The notes beneath the pieces are model-generated. The model made no database searches and had not been told where the DNA came from. It saw only the letters and a list, made by a program, of their open reading frames with translations. A program made the position numbers and the translations under genes. From Saccharomycopsis crataegensis (Eukaryota > Ascomycota > Saccharomycetes > Ascoideales > Saccharomycopsidaceae), in NCBI RefSeq assembly GCF_037102585.1, contig NW_027043821.1, positions 62,001-126,000 on the forward strand: a stretch of DNA of 64,000 nucleotides, in the 5' to 3' direction. This document shows, one piece after another, positions 12,101-19,973 of the stretch. How positions within the stretch are numbered: position 1 is the stretch's first letter; each line of letters starts with the position of its first letter.

Positions 12101-12591
12101 GTTTTTCCTCTAAAGAAATAAATGAGTTTTTTGAAGTATGGCTGGGGTTCGTAAAGCTTCGGTTGATTAATTATTTTGGTATAGTAATGCAATGATGATC
12201 TGATTGTATTAGATAGCTTGTGTTTATAGGAAGTCGTGGAATTTGAATTTTCAGAATTTTCAGAAACTATAATTGAATTTTTGGGGTTTCCCACGATCAC
12301 TGGAGACGACGGTATGGTTCTTTCTTCATCAAAATTTTTAGTTGGTGATATATCAGCAGAAGTCTTATTATTACAGAAGAAGCCATTCAACTTTTGATTC
12401 GACTCTTCATTAACTAATTCGTTCTCGGCAGGTTGACTTTTAAATGAGTTATTTTTGGAACTAATTGCGTAGCATCTCACTTGGTTTCTATATACATGAG
12501 TTTTAATCTTTATCATCATCCGCGGTCGTCTTCCAATCGGAAGCGTTCGCTGAACCATCAAGGCATGCGCAGATGTTCGTTGGGGTATCAT
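9184..12591 (-). CDS. DSS1-like mitochondrial RNB protein, catalytic residues missing
   Basis: RNase II/R-family protein most like Dss1, the exoribonuclease of the yeast mitochondrial degradosome. The start (12591) gives a basic, Ser/Thr-containing leader consistent with mitochondrial import. An N-terminal module (about 150-250) precedes the RNB core, recognisable from FRIHVPDLGSSIYPNSPLL, and the C-terminal part looks S1-like. In active RNB enzymes the segment just before that core holds the metal-binding aspartates (pattern IDxxxAxDIDDA). Here it reads HAFGLFPREVNGELVSEL, with no Asp. The later SPxRRxxD-type motif appears as SPFSELEQLINQW, without the arginines. I infer a pseudoenzyme or a strongly diverged Dss1 paralogue. 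Length is 1135 aa, against about 970 for S. cerevisiae Dss1. Confidence 0.75.
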   Translation of the reverse strand: MIPQRTSAHALMVQRTLPIGRRPRMMIKIKTHVYRNQVRCYAISSKNNSFKSQPAENELVNEESNQKLNGFFCNNKTSADISPTKNFDEERTIPSSPVIVGNPKNSIIVSENSENSNSTTSYKHKLSNTIRSSLHYYTKIINQPKLYEPQPYFKKLIYFFRGKTVHDMVNQKYSYDEMFSQIPVIGSLVEIRDSDDGGSIHFGIVIGEQKGKFHSELAKVEVFTIEGKKKKFKIGDISFHLYNMFHSEKIARVFGVKEEKVFYDQVKQRYLDNEENQELLRNLMIYLLNVSINFMKIMEHRKMDDVVFSKLSRNNSINGLTVDNYIQEMPIFSKDIRLFNESSSLIAKNKFNRILVFLSSYLTLTNKPANYMMIQHNGNNLVYEELKRFSSFQPNVSFIANSVYNSMLLLEGLNPVASSEITGDELLSEKHFSNFINEVNDILNNDSIDDTNKFYKWANGSMFITNKDRQIYEIIINLFKYYIVYPHQRLQAQLHGIISQIKPNTNEEVDFLVNPESTESLTQSKAFNFLKYFGIYKDDTDIFLSNNFLASRIPKVTSMTQSVSTISQLFNDPSISSKDIDFYRFWSFEPEYQDSLDHLKRKLEIHAFGLFPREVNGELVSELAVSRVGQPDGSYVFRIHVPDLGSSIYPNSPLLKHLVLRGRDLNFPNGKLGFVPDSLIENLAFKDSTVKKGRKFNCLTFSFRYFPMADHVKNFEKMKISVKLERLENIKILTDDQLSKVFSDKIGFFQGLFHTGTHDQLDLDRSEKYFFRHLLNACQKRYNFRTSNESLQCEIDDNVPELTVCQVNDETEVEMFAYGHDNETRTIRFLEKELRMLANEIAARFAIKHKIPIYHHSQTIIDTFAQEKEEENSSDNVLIKPQSYLLPEYRAYLYDHFVFRKINGKVLPKAYFCGLNYLAKPKISFNPSQNVWYPADDYDDVMRYNDYSDSSNGVSHRKFGLEFGYVKVDSPFSELEQLINQWQFILHIQKVNGPKVKESSLPRAMKIANELSQKGYGKPLDVGRLENIYNKYILSKDIVNDELLYKTTHFWTLKYLERDLTTRNSGDSSPMFFFKCLVSQGASHPNLATAYCLDLGIFVNIDIAEREEELVIGDQIICSNIEYLNSVEGKLILSI

Positions 12592-13116
12592 TGATATACT
12601 ATATTATCATGAGATCACTAATGATATTGATCTTGCTAATAGAAAAAAAAGACTATTGGTTGGGTTGTGTGATTGTGATGGGCTCGATGCTAAGATGAGT
12701 ATGTGACAGTAGCTGTAAAAATTTTTTGGGGTTTTTCTGTTTTCCTATTTTTTTTCACCTTTATCGATGCGCAGAAATGTTAGGGATCGCAACGAGATCT
12801 TACACTTCCAGAATTCGTTACTTAAAGAACACATAGCTAATAGTGTTAGTACGCTATTTAATATAACAATCCTGTTTAAAACTTAAAAGGCTTTTAAAAT
12901 TTCAGAAAATCTCTCCTCTAAGTTGCTTATCACCCATCATTACAAAAGGAAACGAAAAAATGGCAATTACTTTTATCACCAACTAATTTATATAGCACTA
13001 CATACTAAAAACCGAAACTAGAAAAAAAAAATAAAAAAAAAAAAAGATAGCGTAGTTAGCATTATATCCAAACATGGTTCCTCTCATCACAAAACACTAG
13101 ATTGTATCAACAATTC
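12592..13116. other. Intergenic, DSS1-like/SHP1
   Basis: This is the upstream region of the DSS1-like gene and the 3' flank of SHP1, with A-rich runs near 13021-13045. No further gene is seen. Confidence 0.5.
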
Positions 13117-14058
13117 TCACTTCCATCTTTGAATCACAACCGAATGAACGAGCTTTGCGTCCAGTATGGTTTGCACTTTGTCATTAATTGGCTTTACTGG
13201 ATAACTCAATGACAAGAAATAGCTTCTAGTTTCTCCATCGGCTAGAAAAATGGCATCGACAAAATCATAAACTTGTTGAACAGGACCGTGCTTATCCACA
13301 ACCACCTTCAATTTACGGCCGTCAGCCAAACGAACTTGGATTGTTGTTTTATTTTCATTTTCCACGTTTGGGTCCTTATTACTTTCTGATGATGATGATG
13401 ATGATGATGATTCAGGAACAAGTTTCTCCTTTCCAGATGACCGAGAAGAATCTGTAATAACATCACCTGGCACTGGTGAGCCTAGTCTGAAACCTTCTCC
13501 ACTGAATTTATCTTGCTTAGATTTTGGAGGCTTATAATTTTGATCCGAATTATGTTTAAGATTGATGTCAACACTTTGACCTGGCATGACCCTGAACAAA
13601 TCTAATGGAGCATTCCCTTGCCTCATTTGCTCCATATAACTTTTGTTTTTTGGGTCATCAAAGCGATACAATGGGCCATCATCGATGGAAAACCCATCTT
13701 TCCAGAAAGTACATGTACGTGTGACTTTTTCTAAGCTTTGTGATGGTTGTTGGCCTGGAATCACTTCACTTGTTGCATTTTCGGTCCCCAAACGGTACCC
13801 GCTACCTGCAAAGCTCCCAGATGTCGAGGGTTCTTGACCAGCACCTGGACGTGTATCTGGGAGGTTTGCAGATCGAGCTGCCTGATTGAGAAGTTGTTGG
13901 ACAAGCGATCTAGCTTGATCTTCAGGAGGTTTTTCAACTTCAAGGCCCGATCTTTCGCCACCAGTGAACAAGTTCTTTTCATCTTCATTGTCACTGCTGT
14001 CGTCCCCACGATTCAAGTCGCGGAATGTTTTGAACTTTTTATCTGTGTTTCTAGACAT
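13117..14058 (-). CDS. SHP1: Shp1/p47-type Cdc48 cofactor (SEP + UBX)
   Basis: Adaptor of the AAA-ATPase Cdc48/p97 in ubiquitin-dependent processes and membrane fusion. An acidic N-terminus comes first, then two SHP boxes (FAGSGYRLG at about 93 and FSGEGFRLG at about 205). The SEP domain lies between them (FWKDGFSIDDGPLYRFDDP onward) and a C-terminal UBX domain runs from about 240 to 313. An eight-serine run precedes the UBX. Length is 313 aa, against 423 in S. cerevisiae. The N-terminal UBA domain of Shp1/p47 is absent: the protein begins directly with the RTF/DL-like linker, and I find no UBA-like exon just upstream. A CACGTG lies at 14175-14180, 117 bp upstream. Confidence 0.92.
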   Translation of the reverse strand: MSRNTDKKFKTFRDLNRGDDSSDNEDEKNLFTGGERSGLEVEKPPEDQARSLVQQLLNQAARSANLPDTRPGAGQEPSTSGSFAGSGYRLGTENATSEVIPGQQPSQSLEKVTRTCTFWKDGFSIDDGPLYRFDDPKNKSYMEQMRQGNAPLDLFRVMPGQSVDINLKHNSDQNYKPPKSKQDKFSGEGFRLGSPVPGDVITDSSRSSGKEKLVPESSSSSSSSESNKDPNVENENKTTIQVRLADGRKLKVVVDKHGPVQQVYDFVDAIFLADGETRSYFLSLSYPVKPINDKVQTILDAKLVHSVVIQRWK

Positions 14059-15135
14059 ATTTTCTTATACCAATGGCTAGAGACCTGCTTTTTTCAGCCG
14101 AATATCCAAATGTATTGGCCATCACCACCTTCTGTGTGTTTGTTTGATGATAATTGAATATTTTTCCTCGTGGCCACGTGAACTGGGCTCTACAGGCACT
14201 CTGCCCCCCTCCCCCACCACCACTTAACATGCAAAATAGTGGATGATAAATTGGTAATAATAACTACTGAATAGTATTGGCTGATACTCTAAAATTTCCA
14301 ATTAATTATTCTTATGTGATAAGTCCACTTTAAGAATGACTGGAAAGACAATCAACGGCAGTTTATCTCAGGTTTCTACTACCTCCCAATAATCATGTAT
14401 GGTGTATATCTCTCAAGACTTGAGCATCCAGAAAAGGTTACTCGAGAATTTATCCACACAGATCATCAATAATGGAACGGGATATAATTAAATGAAGTGG
14501 AGTCCTGAATATGGAAAACCGAATAAATTAATGCCCACTGTGAGACGCAAATAATTCTTAATCATTATGCTTAATTACCAGCTTATTTATTATTAGTTAT
14601 ACTATTATTTCTGAAAACTTTGACGTCAGTTAACTATCATAAATGCCAGATAAATTTTGTGACTGAAAGGGTTAAGTTCAACAGCAGCGATCTTCTTATC
14701 AATCTTCGCCAAGCGGTGTTCGATGATTCAATTGCCGGAGCCCACTTTACAACAGCACAGTGCTTGTGTCTGCTTGTTATACATTTTGGTTCCACATATC
14801 TAATTTATAGAACGTAGGCCAAAAACAACAAGTATCCAGCAATTGTCAACAAGAATATGATTTATACGTGTGTGTATGGTGAGCCCCATCGGTGTCCTGC
14901 ACTACACAGGGCTCCATAACCCCGCGATGACTCACCGCTCTGCAGCCCTGGCAAAACCTGGAGGTGAGTGACACATTTTTTTTATCTCGGTCTCTCTGTA
15001 TGAGTAACAAATCATCATGCTTTTTTTCACCCTTTTTTTTTTTCCTTTATATATGTGAAATTTTTTTTCTTCTTCTTCTTTCATTCAATCTTTCTAAAGT
15101 CCGATTCATTCAATTAGGAAAGAACAATAATTATC
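14059..15135. promoter_or_regulatory. Divergent promoter SHP1 / LYS2
   Basis: This 1.08-kb gene-free region lies between SHP1 (minus) and LYS2 (plus). It holds CACGTG at 14175-14180, the palindrome TGACGTCA (CRE/ATF type) at 14621-14628, a Gcn4 site at 14928-14934, T/C-rich tracts near 15030-15080 and TATATAT at 15048-15054. I see no convincing coding sequence or tRNA. Confidence 0.6.
14928..14934. promoter_or_regulatory. Gcn4 site TGACTCA upstream of LYS2
   Basis: A perfect TGACTCA ends 202 bp upstream of the LYS2 ATG. Gcn4 drives LYS2 under amino-acid starvation in S. cerevisiae, and the position fits the same control here. Confidence 0.75.
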
Positions 15136-18100
15136 ATGGCTTCTGTTGGATCTGCTATCTTGAGTGTACCAACCACTCACCAAGACCTCGATAACTACTT
15201 TGTGTTGTTGTCGACATACGTCTCCATCTTATACCGTTTTACCAACGTTGACGACATTGTCTTTGCCTTGTCGAATTATACCACTAAATCACACTCATAT
15301 ATCAGATATAATGTCCCAGAAACACCGTTGTCTTTCAGTGAATTGTACAAAGCCCTACAATCTCTGATTAAAGAATCACAATCTTTCCAGGATTCTGAAG
15401 CATTGACTCATCATTTGAAGAAAAACGTCGAATTATCCTTCAGTCAGTTGCGTGACTTCAACAATTATTCCTTCAACATTGTTGACTCTGATGACACTGC
15501 TATTACCGCCACAGAATTGTTTGAATTTGCCATCAACTACAACAAATCTTCTGGTAAATTCATTATGGTTTACAACAAAGCTAAATATTCCGAGGAAAGA
15601 GTTTCCAGTTTGATAGAACAATTTTCTCAATTCCTTAATATCGTCATTGAAGACTCAACCTCCATTATAACCAGAGTCCCTCTTTTGACCTCATCACAGA
15701 TTAGTCACTTACCAGATCCAACCATTGATCTTGATTGGTCCGGCTATGTTGGTGGTATTCATGAAATTTTCGAAAGAAACGCCAAACAATGGCCAGAAAG
15801 AACATGTGTTATTGAAACCAGTGATCTACAAGGCTCAAATAATAGAGTGTTCACCTACCAGCAGATTAATGAATCTTCAAACATGATTGCCCATTATCTT
15901 GTTGATAACGGTATCAAAGTCGGCGATATCATCGCTATTTACTCGTATAGATCTGTCGAGTTATTGATCTGTGTCCTTGGTATTTTGAAGGCTGGGGGTA
16001 CCTTCTGCGTCATTGATCCAGCATATCCACCATTTAGACAAAACATTTACCTTGATGTTGCTCAACCAGCCGGTTTAATTGTTATTGGCAGAGCTGGAGA
16101 ACTTGACAATGAAGTTGAATCATTTATCGATGATAAACTAGATTTGAAAGCAAGATTATCAAAGGTCGCTTTACAAAATACTGGGGTTCCAACTGGTGGT
16201 GTGGTCCCTGGTACATCTACCGATTGCTTGGACCAGTATCTCAAAGTTAAAGATCAAGGTACTGGAGTTAAGGTTGGTCCTGATTCTAACCCAACTTTGG
16301 CATTCACTTCTGGTTCTGAAGGTTTGCCAAAGGGTGTTCTTGGTCGTCACTTTTCTTTGGCCTATTATTTCTCATGGATGGCTGAACGTTTCGAAATGTC
16401 GGACAAAGATAACTTCACAATGTTATCTGGTATTGCACATGATCCAATCCAACGTGATATGTTCACTCCAATTTTCTTGGGTGCTAAATTAATTGTCCCT
16501 ACTGCTGATGATATTGGAACTCCAGGGAGATTGGCCAAGTGGATGCAAGTCAATGATATTACTGTGACTCATTTGACGCCTGCTATGGGTCAAGTTTTGG
16601 CTTCGCAAGCAGTGGATGAAGTTCCAACTTTGAGAAACGCCTTTTTTGTTGGTGATTTGTTGACTAGAAAGGATTGTTTGAGATTACAGAGTTTGGCTAA
16701 AAATGTTCATATTATTAATATGTACGGTACCACTGAGACTCAAAGAGCCGTTTCCTATTTCTTGGTGAAGAGTTACAATGAAGACAAAGACTATTTGTAT
16801 ACTTTAAAAGATATTGTTCCTGCTGGTCAAGGGATGAAGAATGTTCAATTATTGGTGGTCAACCGTTATGACCCTACCCAAACTTGTGGTATTGGTGAAG
16901 TCGGGGAATTGTTTGTTAGAGCTGGTGGTTTAGCCGAAGGATATTGCAAATTGCCAGAAATGAATGCTAAGAAATTCTTGAATAACTGGTTTATTGGACC
17001 TGAAGCTTGGGAAGCCGCCGATAAGGCTTTAGATAAAGGTGAAGAATGGAGATCGGTTAACTGGAAGGGCCCAAGAGATAGATTATACAGAACTGGTGAT
17101 TTGGGTAGATACTTACCTGATGGTAATGTCGAAGTGACCGGTCGTATTGATGATCAGATCAAAATTCGTGGTTTCAGAATTGAATTAGGAGAGATCGATA
17201 CTCACGTTTCTAAGTTCCCTGTGGTTCGTGAAAACAGAACTATTGTCAAGAAGGATGAAAATGGTGAAAATTACCTTCTCAGTTTCTTGGTTTTGAAATC
17301 CGAAAATGCTTCAATCGAGGAAGAATATTTATCTAATAAGTTTGATTCCCTTGACTTCAGCGCTGTTAAAGCGAACGAAGATCTCAGAACAGACTTGGTT
17401 AAGTCTTTAGCCAAGTATCATAAATTGGCCACCGGATTGAAGAAATTTTTGGCTACCAGATTGGCCAATTATGCCTTGCCTTCAATTGTTGTTGTTTTAC
17501 CAAAGTTTCCATTGAATCCTAATGGTAAAATTGACAAAAATAAACTCCCAGTGCCAACTTCTGAAGAATTGGCCAGTGCCGCTAAATTCCTTTACGAATT
17601 GGACGACGGTGCTTCTTCTGCTTCTGCTGACCAATTCAACGAAACCCAATCAAAGATTAAACAAATCTGGTATGATATATTGCCTACCAAGCCAATCATT
17701 AATCATCTCAATGATTCTTTCTTTGACTTGGGTGGTCATTCCATCTTGGCCACAAGAATGATTTTCCAAATTAGAAAAGAGTTCAATGTTGATTTGCCTT
17801 TGGGGACTATTTTCAAACACCCTACTATTGAAGCCTTTGCTGCCCAAGTTGAAAACAATGGTGCCACTGAGGAAGCCTCTGCTGTTTCTCAGCCTGCAAA
17901 CGGAGAATCAGAATACTTCAAGGATGCCAAGTATTTGTCTACCTCTAGAATCGCCGGCAATTACCCAACTCCAGCACCTTTTACTCCGGGCTCCACGGTC
18001 AATGCATTCATTACTGGTACTACTGGTTTCTTAGGATCATTCTTGATCAAACAATTCCTTAATTTTAAATCTTTGGACTTTACCGTGTATGCCCATGTTC

Positions 18101-19272
18101 GTGCAAGCTCTGAACAAGCTGGCTTCGAAAGATTGGTCAAATCACTTAAGTCTTATGGTAATTATGATCCATCATTTGAATCACGTATCAAGATTGTTGT
18201 TGGTGACTTAGCTACCGATAAATTTGGATTGGAAGATTCAGCATGGAAAAAGCTCAATGATGCGGTCGACGTTATAGTTCATAATGGTGCCATGGTCCAT
18301 TGGGTGTATCCTTATGAAAAGCTCAGAGATTCCAATGTCATTAGTACTATCAATGTTTTCAACATGGCTCTAGTTGGTAAACCAAAGGTTTTTGAGTTTG
18401 TCTCATCTACTTCTACCATTGACACAGACCATTATTTCAATTTATCCGATAAATTGGCCAGCGAAGGTAAGCCTGGTCTTCCAGAATCCAATGATTTGAT
18501 GGGATCCAGTAGTGGATTGGGTACTGGTTATGGTCAAACCAAATGGGCTGCTGAATACATTATCCGTAAAGCAGGTGCCAATGGTCTCAAGGGTCACATT
18601 GTTAGGCCGGGGTATGTTACCGGTGCCTCTAATAATGGCGCCAGTAACACCGATGATTTCTTATTGAGAATTTTGAAGGGATGTATCGAAATTGGTGCTT
18701 TACCAGAAGATGTGGATAATACCACTAATGCAGTTCCAGTTGACCATGTTGCAAAAATTATCTTATCTACCACCGTCACCTCATTGCTTGGTGAAGACAA
18801 GGGCATCAAGGTTGCCCATGTTACTGGTCATCCAAGAATCAAACTTAATGATTATTTGGATACTGTGAACCACTATGGCTACTCTGTTGATAAAGTCAAT
18901 TATGAATCTTGGAAGACCAAATTGGAACAATATGTTAGTGATTCTAGTAATCCAGAATCTGCGTTGTTCCCATTGTTGCACATGGTGTTGGGTGATTTGA
19001 AGGCTGACACAAGAGCTCCAGAATTGGATGATGCTAATACAATTGAAGCTTTGAAATACACTGCCAAACTCAGTGGTACTGAATTCTCAGTAAATGCTGC
19101 CGGACAAGGACTCGATTTGAAACAGTTGGGCGTTTACATTAGCTACTTGGTGCAAATTGGGTTCTTACCAAAACCCTCTGCAACCAATAACTTGCCAGCG
19201 GTGGAAATAAATCCAGAAACTCTTAAACTTGTTTTAGCCGGTGCTGGTGGTAGAGGTAGTGCTGCCAAATAA
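15136..19272 (+). CDS. LYS2: Alpha-aminoadipate reductase
   Basis: NRPS-like reductase of the fungal lysine pathway. It adenylates alpha-aminoadipate, loads it on a carrier arm and reduces it to the semialdehyde with NADPH. The adenylation core shows FTSGSEGLPKGV, YGTTETQRAVSYF and YRTGDLGRYLPDG. The carrier domain DLGGHSILATRM has its phosphopantetheine serine at residue 869. The reductase has GTTGFLGS at about 961 and the catalytic pair YGQTK (Y1132, K1136). Length is 1378 aa, against 1392 in S. cerevisiae. The carrier must be activated by the Lys5 transferase, which is not in this window. Codon bias is moderate and no in-frame CTG was noticed. Control is probably by the upstream Gcn4 site. 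Confidence 0.98.
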   Translation: MASVGSAILSVPTTHQDLDNYFVLLSTYVSILYRFTNVDDIVFALSNYTTKSHSYIRYNVPETPLSFSELYKALQSLIKESQSFQDSEALTHHLKKNVELSFSQLRDFNNYSFNIVDSDDTAITATELFEFAINYNKSSGKFIMVYNKAKYSEERVSSLIEQFSQFLNIVIEDSTSIITRVPLLTSSQISHLPDPTIDLDWSGYVGGIHEIFERNAKQWPERTCVIETSDLQGSNNRVFTYQQINESSNMIAHYLVDNGIKVGDIIAIYSYRSVELLICVLGILKAGGTFCVIDPAYPPFRQNIYLDVAQPAGLIVIGRAGELDNEVESFIDDKLDLKARLSKVALQNTGVPTGGVVPGTSTDCLDQYLKVKDQGTGVKVGPDSNPTLAFTSGSEGLPKGVLGRHFSLAYYFSWMAERFEMSDKDNFTMLSGIAHDPIQRDMFTPIFLGAKLIVPTADDIGTPGRLAKWMQVNDITVTHLTPAMGQVLASQAVDEVPTLRNAFFVGDLLTRKDCLRLQSLAKNVHIINMYGTTETQRAVSYFLVKSYNEDKDYLYTLKDIVPAGQGMKNVQLLVVNRYDPTQTCGIGEVGELFVRAGGLAEGYCKLPEMNAKKFLNNWFIGPEAWEAADKALDKGEEWRSVNWKGPRDRLYRTGDLGRYLPDGNVEVTGRIDDQIKIRGFRIELGEIDTHVSKFPVVRENRTIVKKDENGENYLLSFLVLKSENASIEEEYLSNKFDSLDFSAVKANEDLRTDLVKSLAKYHKLATGLKKFLATRLANYALPSIVVVLPKFPLNPNGKIDKNKLPVPTSEELASAAKFLYELDDGASSASADQFNETQSKIKQIWYDILPTKPIINHLNDSFFDLGGHSILATRMIFQIRKEFNVDLPLGTIFKHPTIEAFAAQVENNGATEEASAVSQPANGESEYFKDAKYLSTSRIAGNYPTPAPFTPGSTVNAFITGTTGFLGSFLIKQFLNFKSLDFTVYAHVRASSEQAGFERLVKSLKSYGNYDPSFESRIKIVVGDLATDKFGLEDSAWKKLNDAVDVIVHNGAMVHWVYPYEKLRDSNVISTINVFNMALVGKPKVFEFVSSTSTIDTDHYFNLSDKLASEGKPGLPESNDLMGSSSGLGTGYGQTKWAAEYIIRKAGANGLKGHIVRPGYVTGASNNGASNTDDFLLRILKGCIEIGALPEDVDNTTNAVPVDHVAKIILSTTVTSLLGEDKGIKVAHVTGHPRIKLNDYLDTVNHYGYSVDKVNYESWKTKLEQYVSDSSNPESALFPLLHMVLGDLKADTRAPELDDANTIEALKYTAKLSGTEFSVNAAGQGLDLKQLGVYISYLVQIGFLPKPSATNNLPAVEINPETLKLVLAGAGGRGSAAK

Positions 19273-19973
19273 AGCTGTTAATCATAAATACTTTTTTTTA
19301 ACATTGCATTTTTTTTTTTCACGTCTTGTTTTTGCTTACTTATTCTTTTTTTTTTTTTTACATATTCAAACTAATAGAGAACTAAATTTAATTATATCAA
19401 TATTATTGGGAATAATTTTATGATATTTCAGCACTATCATAATGCTGTAATCAAGAGACTATTAGAAAACCTTACCACTGTGTACAAATTCGCGTCACAA
19501 TTATGATGAAAATCTTCAATCACCAATCTGAAATTTGGCTACATTGAGACTGCTTAACCAAACATCTAGCTGACTCTCGCATGCGTGCATTAGAATCTAA
19601 CTTTTTTTTTTTTTTAATTTTATTATAAACTTGATAAATATCTTCCAATCTGGCTCTATCCACGTTATTTCTTTTTATTATCAAGTGGTAAATCACAGAG
19701 ACCCCAAAATGTCACAACGGTTTGACACAAGTCACGTGGGGAACTTAGAAATAGCAACAAAGGAAAAAACAACAACAATAGAGAGTGTTGGGATTATATT
19801 TGGTGAGTAGCAATAATTAATATTTTTCCGTTTCTACAAACATGCTCTTTTTCTGGTTCCTTGTGGTTACTTTATAAAATTCTTGCCTATAGTATTGAAC
19901 TTGGCCTTGGGATTTTCAGGTTTTCTATTCATTATTATTCAATTCTGCTGTGGAGAGGAAACCCCCCTTCACA
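19273..19973. other. Intergenic with E-box
   Basis: This 0.7-kb region between LYS2 and the next plus-strand gene holds T-rich tracts (19290-19365, 19600-19616) and a perfect GTCACGTG at 19731-19738, 236 bp before the next ATG. No gene is seen. Confidence 0.5.
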
